A stretch of DNA of 64,000 bases from Billgrantia pellis (GTDB lineage Bacteria > Pseudomonadota > Gammaproteobacteria > Pseudomonadales > Halomonadaceae), in contig NZ_VTPY01000007.1 in assembly GCF_008297955.1 (NCBI RefSeq), positions 62,001 through 126,000 on the forward strand. Direction: 5' to 3'. A program made the position numbers and the translations under genes. This document shows positions 34,870-44,712 of the stretch, in pieces. Every line of letters begins with the position of its first letter. Positions within the stretch are counted from its first letter, which is position 1. The notes beneath the pieces were generated by a model. That model had not been told where the DNA came from, ran no database searches, and saw only the letters and a list, made by a program, of their open reading frames with translations.

Positions 34870-34992
34870 GCCTTTCTCCAAACTGTTGAGGGCCGGGGGG
34901 CGGCCATCCATGGCCGACCCGTTCGGAGGAGCCTCCTTACCCCTGACGTAGGACCTCCTCTATCCGCTTGGTCCCGGCATGCTCATGTCATC

Positions 34993-35012
34993 AGAAGGCC
35001 ATTAGGCCTTCT
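34993..35012. other. Hairpin spanning the nosZ stop codon
   Basis: AGAAGGCC-ATTA-GGCCTTCT is a perfect 8-bp stem whose 4-nt loop contains the nosZ TAA (minus strand). It could pause ribosomes or protect the nosZ 3' end; there is no T run. The following 34918-34965 stretch has further GGAGG/CCTCC complementarity. Confidence 0.55.
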
Positions 35013-36876
35013 CGACCAGCATGCGGCCGGTCATTTCCATGTGCATGGCGTGACAGAACCAGTTGCAGTAGTACCAGTGCACGCCGGGCTTGTCGGCGAC
35101 GAAGGTCACGCTGGCGGTTTGTTGCGGGCTGATTTCCATCTGCACGCCGTGGTTGACCATGCAGAAGCCGTGAGTCAGGTCTTCCACCCGGTCGAGGTTG
35201 GTGATCACCACGGTGACCTCGTCGCCCTGCTTGACCTTGAAATCGGTCAAGCCAAACGTCGGAGCAACCGAGGTCATGTAGACCCGCACCTTGTTACCGT
35301 CGCGAATCACCTTGTTATCGCGCTCGACGTTGACGCCATCGGCCTCGGCCATGGCAATGGTATCGGCGAAGAAGGGATCGTCGCGTCGCCACACGCGCCG
35401 CGGGTCGATCTGGTCGGCGCGCACCAGAATGCAATCGTGCGGCTCGGCATAGGTCGGGCCGTCGTGCACCAGCTTCATCTCGTCGCCGCTGATGTCGATC
35501 AACTGGTCGTTTTCGGGGCGCAGCGGGCCCACCGGCAGGAAGCGGTCCTTGGAGAACTTGGATAGCACCACCAGCCACTTGCCGTCGGCGTCGCGCGACT
35601 CGGTGAGGCTGGCGTGGTTGTGGCCGGGCTGGTAGTGCACGTCCAGCTTCTGGCGGATGTAGTTCACCTCTTCGCCGTTGTAGTGGCGAATGGCGTCCTC
35701 GATATGCCATTTGGCCACCTGGCTGTCGATGAACAGTGTGGTGTAGGCATAGCCGCGGCCGTCAAACGTGGTGTGAAGCGGCCCTAAGCCCAGCTCGGGC
35801 TCGCCAACCACAGTGTCGCGCGGCTCGATGACGTCGTCGAACAGCTCGGGCAGCTTGTCGATCGCGATGATGGTCACGGTCGGCGACAGCTTGCCGTTGG
35901 CCATGAAATATTTGCCATCCGGCGAGGTGTTCAGGCCGTGCGGGTTCTTGGGCACCGGGATGTAGCGGGTCAGCGCCGAGCCCTTGCGGCCGTCGAGCAC
36001 CGGCACCGGTGAATCGCCCAGGGTTTCGTAATGGCCGGCGGCGACGGCGGCCTCGATCGCCTCGACGTCGAACACCACGACCCAGTCGCGCTCGGCGCTC
36101 ATGGTTTCGGAGAGGGTCATGCCCTTCTCGGAGTTGTAGCAGGTGGAGGCGACGAAGCGGCCGGTGTAGTCGGCATCGGTATTGTCGAGGTTGCCGTCGA
36201 CGATCACCTGCCAGGCCACGTCCATGCTCTCCGCATCCACCGCGTTGAACATGGTCCAGTAGTTCTCGGGGTTCTCCAGGTCGCGCCCGTCGTTGACCTG
36301 CGGGATCGGCATCTCGGCGTTGCAGAACACGTACTTGGTGTGCGGCACTTTCTGCAGGCGCAGGCCGTGGATCGCCTGAACGTTGGGTATGGTGGTGATC
36401 TTGTCCGTCTTCATGATGTCGAGACGGATGCGTGCCACGCGAGTGTTGGCCTTGTCGTTGATGAACAGATACTTGCCGTCGTAGCGGCCGTCGGTCATCG
36501 AGATGTGGGGGTGGTGGCTGTCGCCATTGAGGAAGCGTGCGGACTCGCCGAGGATGCGCTTGGACTCGTTGCTGATGCCCCAGCCGGTGGCACTGTCGGT
36601 ATTGAACACCGGGATGCGCATCAGCTCGCGCATGGAGGGCACGCCCAGCACGCGCACCTCACCGGAGTGGCCGCCGCTCCAGAAGCCGTAATACTCGTCG
36701 AGTTCGCCTGGCGCCACGCTGCCTTCGGCGGCGCCGGCGGCCTGGGCCTGGCGGCTGCTCATCAGCGCGCCGGCGCCGAAACCGCTGGCCAGGCCGGCCC
36801 CGGCGACGCCGGTCACCGCGCTGTTGCGCAGGAAGTGCCGGCGACCGAGGTTCTCGATCTGTTTCTTGTCACTCAT
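35002..36876 (-). CDS. nosZ: Nitrous oxide reductase
   Basis: 624 aa, reducing N2O to N2 in the periplasm. A Tat signal ([18 protein letters not shown]) marks it as a clade I enzyme. The seven-bladed propeller carries the CuZ histidines (for instance [46 protein letters not shown]), and the C-terminal cupredoxin domain holds the CuA ligands in [18 protein letters not shown] with the upstream [14 protein letters not shown]. It is preceded by nosR and followed by nosDFYL. Confidence 0.96.
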   Translation of the reverse strand: MSDKKQIENLGRRHFLRNSAVTGVAGAGLASGFGAGALMSSRQAQAAGAAEGSVAPGELDEYYGFWSGGHSGEVRVLGVPSMRELMRIPVFNTDSATGWGISNESKRILGESARFLNGDSHHPHISMTDGRYDGKYLFINDKANTRVARIRLDIMKTDKITTIPNVQAIHGLRLQKVPHTKYVFCNAEMPIPQVNDGRDLENPENYWTMFNAVDAESMDVAWQVIVDGNLDNTDADYTGRFVASTCYNSEKGMTLSETMSAERDWVVVFDVEAIEAAVAAGHYETLGDSPVPVLDGRKGSALTRYIPVPKNPHGLNTSPDGKYFMANGKLSPTVTIIAIDKLPELFDDVIEPRDTVVGEPELGLGPLHTTFDGRGYAYTTLFIDSQVAKWHIEDAIRHYNGEEVNYIRQKLDVHYQPGHNHASLTESRDADGKWLVVLSKFSKDRFLPVGPLRPENDQLIDISGDEMKLVHDGPTYAEPHDCILVRADQIDPRRVWRRDDPFFADTIAMAEADGVNVERDNKVIRDGNKVRVYMTSVAPTFGLTDFKVKQGDEVTVVITNLDRVEDLTHGFCMVNHGVQMEISPQQTASVTFVADKPGVHWYYCNWFCHAMHMEMTGRMLVEKA

Positions 36877-36879
36877 GGT

Positions 36880-39021
36880 TCAGTCCTCCTGGTGGGTCGG
36901 AATACGCTGCAGCCGATCGACGGCGTTGGCGGGTTCGTGAATCTCGACACGGCCATTGCCGCCCGATACGCGCGCCGCCTTCTCGTAGCGCTTGCGGCGC
37001 TTGATCATCGGTGGGCAGCGATGGTCGTCGTGGTAGGTGACCTGGCAGTCGAGGCAGTAGTGACACTCGTTGGCGTTGATATGACCGTCGGGATGAATGG
37101 CGGCCACCTCGCATTCGTTGGCGCAGATCTGACAGGGCGTGCCGCAGCTGCCGCGGTGGCGCTTGAGCCAGTCGAACAGCCGTAGGCGAGCGGGAATGGC
37201 AAGCCCCGCGCCCAACGGGCAAACGTAGCGGCAATAGGCCTTGTGGGTGAACGCCGAGATGGCGACCAGGCCCAGGGCGTAGAGCAGGAAGCCCCACTAG
37301 CGCTGGAAGCGCAGGGTGATGGCGGTCTTGAACGGTTCCACCTCGGCGTAGCGCTCGGCCTGCCCCAGCGAGTGCAGCGAGACGGCGAACAGAGCCAGCA
37401 GGATGATGTACTTGATTGCCCATAGCCGCTCATGCAGGGCGAAGGGAATCTCGAACTGGGGCACCTTGAGCTTGCGCGCGGCCTGGTTGACCAAGTCCTG
37501 CAGCGCGCCGAAGGGGCACAGCCAGCCGCAGAAGACGCCGCGGCCCCACAACAGCAGGCTCACCGCCACGAACGACCAGAGGATGAACATCATTGGGTCG
37601 ATCAGGAACGACTCCCAACTGAAGCCGGTGATCAGTGAGTTGAGGAAGGTGAGGACGTTGACCACCGAGAGCTGGGCCAGCGAGTACCAGCCGATGAACA
37701 CCAGGGTATAGACCAGGAAACCCAGTCGTAGCGGGCGCATGATGCGTGGGTAGCGCACCAGCACGTCCTGGAACAGCATGACACCGGTGAGCACCGCGAG
37801 GCCGGCACCGAGCACGGCGATCTGAAACGCCTTGTCGCGCCACACCTGGACCCAGATCGGCTCCTCCCTGGGCGGCTCGGGTCGCTCGATGTAGGTCTCG
37901 GGCACGCTGTAGTCGGCGCTGAAGCGGCTGAATTCGGTATCCAGCGGTCCGGAGGGGCGGCGTACCAGCAGCTCCAGCTGCCACGGCTGGCCCGGGTCGA
38001 AGGCGGCCGCCTCGCGCACGATGAAGATGTCGCGCTCGGCGAAGTCGGGCGCGCCCACGATGGACAGGTTGCCTAGGCGGATATGGTCGCTGTCGTGGAA
38101 GCTGACGGTGGTAGTGCCCTGGCTGAGTTCCAGCCGATCGAAGATGCCGCCGCGCACGTAGCCCGAGCCCTTGAAGGAGTAATCGCCGCGGCCCATCACC
38201 GCGATCGCGTGCTCGCCCTCATTGAGCTCTTCCATCAGCTGCGCGTAGCCGCCGTCGCCCAGCAGGTTGCGACCGGCGGTGGGTGGGTTGAGGTAGGTAT
38301 AGAAGAGTTCGATGAAGGTGCGCTCCGCCGGCTGGGGCGTGTGCAGGTAGTGCTCGGCAGGCGTGCCGACGAAGGTCTCGTCCACTTCGCCGTGGGTCAG
38401 GTGGAGACGGCGGATGGTACCGTCGCCGGTGAGGGTCCCCCAGTCGGCGGGGGCGTAGACATCCTCGAGCACCCGGGCCGGCGGCGCGGCGGAAGGGTCG
38501 GCGATCAGCCCCTGCTCGGCGGCCACCTGGCGTGCGGCGCGCAGGATGGTGTCGCTGACCACGATGACGGTGACGGTGGCACCGGAGATGGCATCCAGGT
38601 TATCGCCGACCTTGAGCCGGTCGTTGGCATGGGCGCCCACGTGCGCGTCGGCGAAGCCTTCCAGCTTCGTCTCGGGGATGCCCACCAGCATGATGGGTTC
38701 CTCGTGGCCGAGGATATCGGCCAGCACGATACGGCCCTCCAGGTCGATGCCCACCAGCAGGTTGACCGGCTTGCCCGAATAGGCGGGGATGGGGGCGATA
38801 TCGACACTCTCGAAGGCGTAGCCCAGCGGCTCTCCCGTGTCATCCAGCACCGCCATGGTGGGAAGGGTGCCCTCGGCTTCGCTCAACCGGGCCGCCTCGG
38901 GGAAGCCGGGGCGAACCTGCACCAGCTCGATGGCCATGGCCGGCAGGGTGAACAGCAGCATCAGCAGACCGATCAGCCAGGTGAGGGCCAGGGGAGACGG
39001 GGCGCTGCGCCGGATGGGCAT
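36880..39021 (-). pseudogene. nosR: nosR interrupted by an in-frame amber codon
   Basis: From ATG 39021 (AAGGA 6 nt upstream) the frame encodes about 713 codons, the normal NosR length, but codon TAG at 37299-37297 splits it after LRFQR. Before the stop: signal helix, periplasmic FMN domain with the flavinylation motif SGATVTVIVVSD, and membrane helices with FCGWLCPFGALQDL. After it, in the same frame: WGFLLYALGLVAISAFTH, YCRYVCPLGAGLAIP and the ferredoxin-like part with CGTPCQICANECEVAAIH and CHYCLDC. NosR feeds electrons to NosZ and is needed for its activity. Either a true nonsense mutation, a sequencing error, or unproven readthrough. Confidence 0.88.
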
Positions 39022-39173
39022 TGGCATTCCTTGAATTCCTGCCTGTGAAGGCCCCTCGCGAGGGCTGTTTTCAACAGGCATGTGAAATGAATCTTTTGCG
39101 GCTCGAAAGCACCCGGTGCGAATCCGACCAGGCGGTTATGGCGCTATCATGCCAGTCGATTCATTCACTCGAA

Positions 39174-39187
39174 TTGATATGGGTCAT
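39174..39187. promoter_or_regulatory. FNR/DNR-type box before nosR
   Basis: TTGATATGGGTCAT fits TTGAT-N4-(A/G)TCAA with the last position differing. It is about 150 bp upstream of the nosR start, in the 352-bp gap between nosR and the cytochrome c gene. Nothing else was recognised in that gap. Confidence 0.5.
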
Positions 39188-39373
39188 GTCCCGAAGGGCC
39201 GACTCGGTTCTTTGGGAGTACCCCCGATGAGGTAGGCCCTCGCGGGGCGCAAGGCGGGATGTGAAGCGAAGAGCAAGGCAGGAAACGAAGAGACGGGACG
39301 CATGACCGATGTTGGCGGTATGGCGCCCGTCTCGCCGGCGAACTTGGCCGCCGGGTGGCTGAATCGCTGGGGG

Positions 39374-39685
39374 TTAAAGCACCGGCTCGACCATGAAATC
39401 GACCGCGGCCTGCACGTCCTCGTCGCTCAGGCCCATCTGGCCACCCTTGGGTGGCATGGCGCCGAAGCCCTCGATAGCGTGGGCATAGAGCGTGTCGATG
39501 CCTTTCTCAAGGCGATCGGCCCAGGCGGCCTCATCGCCGCGTATCGGCGCGCCGGCAGCGCCGGTCATGTGGCACGCCATGCAGGCTTGGTTGTAGACGG
39601 CTTCGCCGTCGGCTTCCGCCTGGGCAGTGGCGGTAAGCGAGAGGGCGGCGAAGCCGGCGAGCAGGGCGACGGTGAATGTCTTCAT
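39374..39685 (-). CDS. Class I cytochrome c (c5-like)
   Basis: 103 aa with a signal peptide (residues 1-23, ending AQA). One haem site, YNQACMACHMTGAAGAP, and a distal Met in GFGAMPPKGGQMG give the usual His/Met pattern of short c5/c555-type cytochromes. Soluble in the periplasm, it could carry electrons to NirS or NosZ; the place next to nosR supports that but is not proof. Confidence 0.88.
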   Translation of the reverse strand: MKTFTVALLAGFAALSLTATAQAEADGEAVYNQACMACHMTGAAGAPIRGDEAAWADRLEKGIDTLYAHAIEGFGAMPPKGGQMGLSDEDVQAAVDFMVEPVL

Positions 39686-39787
39686 GGTGTTCTCCTTATG
39701 CTTAAGTTCACGGTGAAGCCAGTAGCGATGGCAGAACTCCGCTTGGCGCCTGGCCTCGATAAAGAGCCAAAGCGGATAATGGCATAA

Positions 39788-40234
39788 TCAGGCAGGGCTG
39801 ATAGCGATCTGCATCAAGCGGGCGAGCTGTGGCTGACGGGGGCCGAGCATGTCGGCCAGCGTGTATCGATCCAGCACGGCCAGGAAAGCTTCCAGCGCTT
39901 CATTGAAGATCGGCTTGAGCCGGCAGGCGGGGGTGATGATGCAATCGTTGCCGTCGCGTAAGCACTCCACGAGACCGAGTTCGTGTTCGGTATCGCGTAC
40001 CAGCCCACCGAGGGAAATCTCCTCGGGGGCACGGCTGAGCAACAATCCGCCGTGCTTGCCGCGAATGGTAGTGATATAGCCGCGGTGGCTGAGGTCCTGT
40101 ACCACCTTCATCAAGTGATTGCGCGACACGCCGAAGCTCTCGGCGATCTCGTGGATCGTGGCACGCTCGTCGCCTTTGACGGCGAGAAAGATCAGCACGC
40201 GCAGCGCATAGTCGGTGTAACGGGTCAGGTGCAT
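39788..40234 (-). CDS. nsrR: NO-sensing Rrf2-family repressor NsrR
   Basis: 148 aa from ATG 40234 (MHLTRYTDYALRVLIFLAVK). The N-terminal winged helix includes AESFGVSRNHLMKVVQDLSH, and three cysteines in ECLRDGNDCIITPACRL (Cys91, 98, 104) are placed as in NsrR, which holds a Fe-S cluster that NO destroys. Expected targets are NO-defence genes; a palindrome overlapping the nnrS start, two genes away, is a candidate. Confidence 0.87.
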   Translation of the reverse strand: MHLTRYTDYALRVLIFLAVKGDERATIHEIAESFGVSRNHLMKVVQDLSHRGYITTIRGKHGGLLLSRAPEEISLGGLVRDTEHELGLVECLRDGNDCIITPACRLKPIFNEALEAFLAVLDRYTLADMLGPRQPQLARLMQIAISPA

Positions 40235-40272
40235 GGCCAATCCAGCGATCGCTTGATGAAAGAAAAGTCGTT

Positions 40273-40695
40273 CTAAGGACGTTTCATGCTAGCACTGTTC
40301 AGCCGAGCGGGTTCCTCGGCCGAGCCTGTGGCATCGGGTCGCGTGGCGACGAAAACGGCAACGCCGCAGAACAGCACCGCCGTCGCTCCGAGCACCACCG
40401 GGGCGGCGCCGCCCAGCCAGAGCAGCAACCAGCTCAGCGCCAGCAGGGCGACGGCCAGTCGCTTGGCATGACGCGGAATGGCGCGCTGTTGCTGCCAGGC
40501 CTGTAGCGCCGGCCCCAGCCGCGGGTGTTGCCAGAGCCAGCGCGCCAGGCGTGGCGAGCCCTTGGGGGCCGCCCAGGCCGCGAGCAGCAGGAAGGGTGTG
40601 GTCGGCAAAAGCGGCAGTACGGCACCGACGGCACCCAGACCGATACAACCATAGGCCAGGGTAAGCCAGGCCAGGCGTGAGAGGTGATGTTTCAT
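40273..40695 (-). CDS. YbaN/DUF454 family membrane protein
   Basis: 140 aa. The first helix carries the family motif YGCIGLGAVGAVLPLLPTTP followed by FLLLAAWAAPKGSPRLARW; two further helices lie around 85-125. Function unknown. It is divergent from nnrS, with the start regions nearly touching, so the two share a promoter region. Confidence 0.85.
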   Translation of the reverse strand: MKHHLSRLAWLTLAYGCIGLGAVGAVLPLLPTTPFLLLAAWAAPKGSPRLARWLWQHPRLGPALQAWQQQRAIPRHAKRLAVALLALSWLLLWLGGAAPVVLGATAVLFCGVAVFVATRPDATGSAEEPARLNSASMKRP

Positions 40696-40731
40696 CGCTG
40701 CTACCTCGCGACGGTTTCCAGCGGGTACGCT

Positions 40732-40754
40732 AAGCAGTATTTTATATACATGTT
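40732..40754. promoter_or_regulatory. Candidate NsrR operator at nnrS
   Basis: The 23 bp from AAGCAGTATTT to ATACATGTT resemble the NsrR pattern of AAGATGYATTT half-sites, with a symmetric core GTAT-N5-ATAC. The right half has mismatches. The nsrR gene is 500 bp away, and the site overlaps the proposed nnrS start, which could block initiation. Confidence 0.4.
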
Positions 40755-41958
40755 AAAAGTCCTTGCCAAGTCCGGCGTCGGCGCGGCGATCGCCCCCTCT
40801 CTCCGGCTACCCGCCTGGCGCTGGCTGTTCCCGCTGGCGGCGCTGCATGCCGCATTAATGCCGGCGCTTTCGCTGCTGGCGCTCTACCACGGCTGGGAGG
40901 GGCTGCAACTGGGGTCGCCAGCGGCCCATGCGCGGGAAATGCTGTTCGGTTTCGCCCTGGCGGTCATCGCCGGTTATCTGCTGGGCCCCGTGCCATGGCG
41001 GCAGCTGTTGCTGCTGACGGCGCTGTGGCTGGTGGGGCGGCTGGGCGTGCTGGATTGGCCTGGTGCGGTCGCGACCGCGCTGGCCGATGGCGTCTTTGCA
41101 GGGTGGGTGGCCGTACGCCTGGTGCCGCGCTTCCGATCCGCCAAGAAGTGGCGCAACCGGCTGCTGTCGCCGTTGCTGGGCATGCTCTGTCTGCTGGCGA
41201 TGGTCACCCTGACCTGGCGTTACCTCGACGACATGCCGACTACCGCGCCCCTGATGCATCAGGGCGTGCTATGGCTGGTGCTGCTGATGACCTTCATGGG
41301 CGGGCGCGTGATCTCGCCGGCGGTCAATGGCCATTTGATGAGCCAACACCGCTTGGCGGGTCGGGGCGTTCAGCCGCGGATCGAGGCGACCTTGATCGTG
41401 CTGCTGGGGCTGGCGGCTTTCCTGGCACCGTGGCAGGTGCTGCATCCGCTGGCCGCGTGGTTGTTGCTGGTGGCGGGGCTGCTGGTCCTGTGGCGCATTC
41501 TGCGCTGGGCGCCGATGCGCCGCGCGACAAGGCCAGACTTGCAGGGGCTGATGCTGGGCTACATCTGGATCGCCATCGGCTTGTGGCTACTGGCGCGCAG
41601 CTGGTGGATGCCGACGCACGCCAGCACGGCATTACACGCCTTCACCATCGGGGCGCTGGGGACGCTGGCCAGCAGCGTCATGCTGCGCCACGTGATCCTC
41701 CGCGCGAAACAGCATCCCGAGCGGGAGGGGCTGCTGCTGCCGCTGGCCGGCCTGTTTGCCGTGGCGGCGATGTTGCGGCTCTGGGCGATCCATGCCGGCA
41801 ACGGCTGGCTATGGCTACTTTGGATCTCTGCCGCCGCATGGGGCCTGGGCTGGTTGCTGGTGGCCCGGCGGCTGTGCGTGTGGATAGGGCTTGTCGACAG
41901 GGTGAATGTAGGGCGGCGGCTGCCGCGCGAGCCCGCCAAACTTGACCCCGGACAATAG
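40750..41958 (+). CDS. nnrS: NnrS family haem-copper membrane protein
   Basis: 402 aa from ATG 40750; an in-frame GTG/ATG pair at 40684/40687 is the alternative and has GAGAGG upstream. About twelve helices. Family features include GFALAVIAGYLLGPVPWRQL, FMGGRVISPAVNGHL, WWMPTHASTALHAFTIGALG and TLASSVMLRHVILRAK with conserved histidines. NnrS proteins protect against NO and nitrosative stress in denitrifiers. Divergent from the DUF454 gene and followed by hemN. Confidence 0.87.
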   Translation: MLKVLAKSGVGAAIAPSLRLPAWRWLFPLAALHAALMPALSLLALYHGWEGLQLGSPAAHAREMLFGFALAVIAGYLLGPVPWRQLLLLTALWLVGRLGVLDWPGAVATALADGVFAGWVAVRLVPRFRSAKKWRNRLLSPLLGMLCLLAMVTLTWRYLDDMPTTAPLMHQGVLWLVLLMTFMGGRVISPAVNGHLMSQHRLAGRGVQPRIEATLIVLLGLAAFLAPWQVLHPLAAWLLLVAGLLVLWRILRWAPMRRATRPDLQGLMLGYIWIAIGLWLLARSWWMPTHASTALHAFTIGALGTLASSVMLRHVILRAKQHPEREGLLLPLAGLFAVAAMLRLWAIHAGNGWLWLLWISAAAWGLGWLLVARRLCVWIGLVDRVNVGRRLPREPAKLDPGQ

Positions 41959-42057
41959 AGGGGCGAGCTGTCGAGACGGCGCCGGCGGCCGGTGTCATAC
42001 TCACGGCATTCAGGCATGGCGCGCTCCGTGACGAGGTTTCAAGAGGCTGTTCCGATC

Positions 42058-43443
42058 ATGCAAGACGATCTGCTGTTCAATCGCCCGCTGGTGGAGAAGT
42101 ACGACCGCCCGGGCCCCCGCTACACGTCCTATCCGACCGCTCCCCAGTTTCACGCGGCCTTCGCCGAGGACGACTACCGCGCCGCCGCCGAGCGCAGCAA
42201 CCGTGTTGCCGCGCCCAAACCGCTGTCGGTCTACGTCCACATCCCGTTCTGCAAGAGCCTGTGCTACTACTGCGCCTGCAACAAGATCATCACCCACAAC
42301 ACCGAACGGGCGGCCGAGTACCTCGAGTGGCTGAAGCAAGAGATCCGTGTGCAGGGCGCGCTGTTCGACGAGAGCCGGCGCATGACCCAACTGCACCTGG
42401 GCGGCGGCACGCCTACCTATCTGAGCAACGCCCAGCTCGGCGAGCTGATGGTGGCCCTCGACGAGGCCTTTCACTTTGCCGAGGCTTCCGAACGCGAGTT
42501 CTCGCTGGAGGTCGACCCGCGTACCGTCACGCCCGAGCAGATCCATGAGCTCCACGACCTCGGCTTCAATCGCCTGAGCTTTGGCGTGCAGGACTTCGAT
42601 CCCGGCGTGCAGAAGGCGGTCAACCGCGTGCAGAGCGAAGAGCAGGTGATCGAACTGGTGGCCGCGGCCCGCGCAGCCGGCTTCCAGTCGGTCAGCGTCG
42701 ACCTGATCTACGGTCTGCCGCTGCAGACGGTGGCGAGCTTCGATGCCACGCTGGACAAGATCATCGCCCTGCGCCCCGACCGCATCGCCGCCTACAGCTA
42801 CGCTCACCTGCCCGAGCTGTTCAAGGCTCAGCGGCTGATCCGCCCCGAGGACATGCCGCCACCGGAGCGCAAGCTGGAGCTGCTGGAGCTGACCATCGGC
42901 CGGTTGACGGCGGCCGGCTACGTCTACATCGGCATGGACCACTTCGCCCTGCCCGAGGACGAGCTGACCCTGGCCAGGGAGAACGGCACCCTGCAGCGTA
43001 ACTTCCAAGGCTATTCCACCCACGCCGACTGCGACATGATCGGCCTGGGGATCACCTCCATCGGCAAGGTGGGCGACAGCTACAGCCAGAACGTCAAGGA
43101 GACCGCCCAGTACCAGCACCGTCTGGAGGGCGACCGCCTGCCGGTGATGCGTGGCTACCGCCTCAACGACGACGACCGCCTGCGCCGTGACGTGATCAAC
43201 GCGCTGATGTGCCACGGGCGGATCGATATGGGTAACGTCGAGGCTCGCCACGACATTGTCTTTCGCGACTACTTCGCCGACGCGCTCGGCGAACTCGAGG
43301 AGATGCAGGCTGACGGCCTGCTCACGCTCCATGACGGCGCCATCGAAGTACTGCCCGCCGGGCGCTTGATGATGCGCAACATGGCGATGGCCTTCGACGC
43401 CTACCTGAAGCCCAACGAAGGCCGCTTCTCGCGCACGGTGTAG
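42058..43443 (+). CDS. hemN: Oxygen-independent coproporphyrinogen III dehydrogenase
   Basis: 461 aa from ATG 42058 (MQDDLLFNRPLVEKYDRPGP). A radical-SAM enzyme; the 4Fe-4S site is FCKSLCYYCACNK (CX3CX2C plus the extra Cys), the SAM site LHLGGGTPTYLS, with NRLSFGVQDFDPGVQKAVNR following. It replaces HemF without oxygen, supplying haem for the cytochromes of denitrification, as its place after nnrS suggests. Confidence 0.95.
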   Translation: MQDDLLFNRPLVEKYDRPGPRYTSYPTAPQFHAAFAEDDYRAAAERSNRVAAPKPLSVYVHIPFCKSLCYYCACNKIITHNTERAAEYLEWLKQEIRVQGALFDESRRMTQLHLGGGTPTYLSNAQLGELMVALDEAFHFAEASEREFSLEVDPRTVTPEQIHELHDLGFNRLSFGVQDFDPGVQKAVNRVQSEEQVIELVAAARAAGFQSVSVDLIYGLPLQTVASFDATLDKIIALRPDRIAAYSYAHLPELFKAQRLIRPEDMPPPERKLELLELTIGRLTAAGYVYIGMDHFALPEDELTLARENGTLQRNFQGYSTHADCDMIGLGITSIGKVGDSYSQNVKETAQYQHRLEGDRLPVMRGYRLNDDDRLRRDVINALMCHGRIDMGNVEARHDIVFRDYFADALGELEEMQADGLLTLHDGAIEVLPAGRLMMRNMAMAFDAYLKPNEGRFSRTV

Positions 43444-43461
43444 GCGGCCCATGGAAGGCTT

Positions 43462-43485
43462 GCGCGGCGTCTCGGGACGCCGCGC
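43462..43485. terminator. Hairpin between hemN and the chemoreceptor gene
   Basis: A 10-bp GC-rich stem closing a TCGG loop in the 77-bp gap between convergent genes. It lacks a T run; probable bidirectional transcription barrier. Confidence 0.45.
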
Positions 43486-43520
43486 CCCGTTGGGCTTCCA
43501 CACTCTGCGTTGAAGGTCTT

Positions 43521-44630
43521 TCAAGCGGGTAGCAGAAGGCTTTCCGCGTCGCTGAGCAACCGCAGGGACTCGTCGCCGGTATTCACCGGGCGGTACTTGC
43601 GCATGATGTAGCGCAGCCGCTGCATCACGTCGAGGTTGGCAGACTCCATCCTTGCCAGCGCCTGCATCGCTGCATCCATCTCACCGGCATGGAATCGCTC
43701 GACGGCCTCGATCGCCTGACGATGGACGTCGCGATGCGGCAGCTCCAGGGCCTGGAAGTCCTCGTCGCTGCGGAAGCGTGCACTGCCGCTACCTTCATAG
43801 TACCAGCGTCCCAGAGCGCACTGAGTTTCGTCGGGTAGCGCCGCGGCCGTCTTGGTCGACAACCCCATCAGGATCCGATAGACCTCCAGCTTCACCTCCA
43901 GCTCTTCGAGGTTGGCCAGCTCCACTTCGCTCAGCATGGCGGAGAAGGCCAGGGCCTGGCTGCTCTCCTGACTCAGCGCCAGCAGATGCTCGGTGCGCTG
44001 CATGACCCGGCTGGCTTCGCTGCTTAGGCGCTCGGCTTCGCTGGCGTTATGGTGCATGGTCGTATCCACGCTGCCCGTCTGGGCGAGGATGCTGCCGGTC
44101 AGTCCGCCAATTTCCTCGGTGGCGCCACTGGTGCGCGTGGCCAGTTCACGCACCTCTGTCGCTACCACGGCGAAGCCGCGTCCGGCGTCGCCAGCGCGGG
44201 CGGCCTCGATACTGGCGTTGAAGGCCAGCAGTGTCGTTTGCAGCGAAATCTCTTCGATCAGGTGAACGAAGTTGCCGATGCGGTCGGCATCGTCGCGCAG
44301 CGAGGAGACCGCTCCCGCGGCCTGGCCGATGCGCTGGTTGAGTTTGCGCAGCTCCTCGACCATGCCGGTCAGGGCTTCCTGGCTATGTCGCGATTCCTGC
44401 GTGGTGTGGTCGGACACTCGCTGATTGCCGACCAGCAGTCCGGAGAGCTCGGAGAAGGATTCACGCAGGGCGATAAGCGAATTGCCGAAGCCGGTGAGGT
44501 TGGCGAAGAGTTGCTGGTGTATCTGACGCTCGGCTTCCAGGTCAACGACGCGAGCCTGTAGTCGGTCTCGCTCCTGGAGCACGACGGCGGTATCGCTTGC
44601 CCTGGGCTGGGCGCGTTGCCAGAGTCGCAT
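43521..44630 (-). CDS. Soluble methyl-accepting chemotaxis protein with CZB-like domain
   Basis: 369 aa without membrane helices. Residues 10-40 form a coiled coil, and the signalling hairpin spans about 115-165 ([20 protein letters not shown], then [19 protein letters not shown]). The C-terminal domain resembles CZB zinc sensors: [24 protein letters not shown] and [16 protein letters not shown] supply a Cys and two His. The first His expected before the EVYR stretch is replaced (ANLEELEVK), so the zinc site looks incomplete. It may be a cytoplasmic chemoreceptor tuned to redox or NO chemistry, given the neighbours nnrS and ric; this is inference. Confidence 0.82.
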   Translation of the reverse strand: MRLWQRAQPRASDTAVVLQERDRLQARVVDLEAERQIHQQLFANLTGFGNSLIALRESFSELSGLLVGNQRVSDHTTQESRHSQEALTGMVEELRKLNQRIGQAAGAVSSLRDDADRIGNFVHLIEEISLQTTLLAFNASIEAARAGDAGRGFAVVATEVRELATRTSGATEEIGGLTGSILAQTGSVDTTMHHNASEAERLSSEASRVMQRTEHLLALSQESSQALAFSAMLSEVELANLEELEVKLEVYRILMGLSTKTAAALPDETQCALGRWYYEGSGSARFRSDEDFQALELPHRDVHRQAIEAVERFHAGEMDAAMQALARMESANLDVMQRLRYIMRKYRPVNTGDESLRLLSDAESLLLPA

Positions 44631-44712
44631 GACGTCTCCTGTCGTCGGGTGGAACGTATCCGTTAGGGAGAGACGCCCGCCGGGCGGCGGGCGTGAGGCG
44701 AGATGTCGAGCG

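Noticed and set aside
37297-37299. Programmed recoding (pyrrolysine or readthrough) of the nosR amber codon
   Set aside because: No downstream stem-loop or readthrough context was recognised, and no reason to expect pyrrolysine in this lineage; nonsense mutation or sequence error is simpler.
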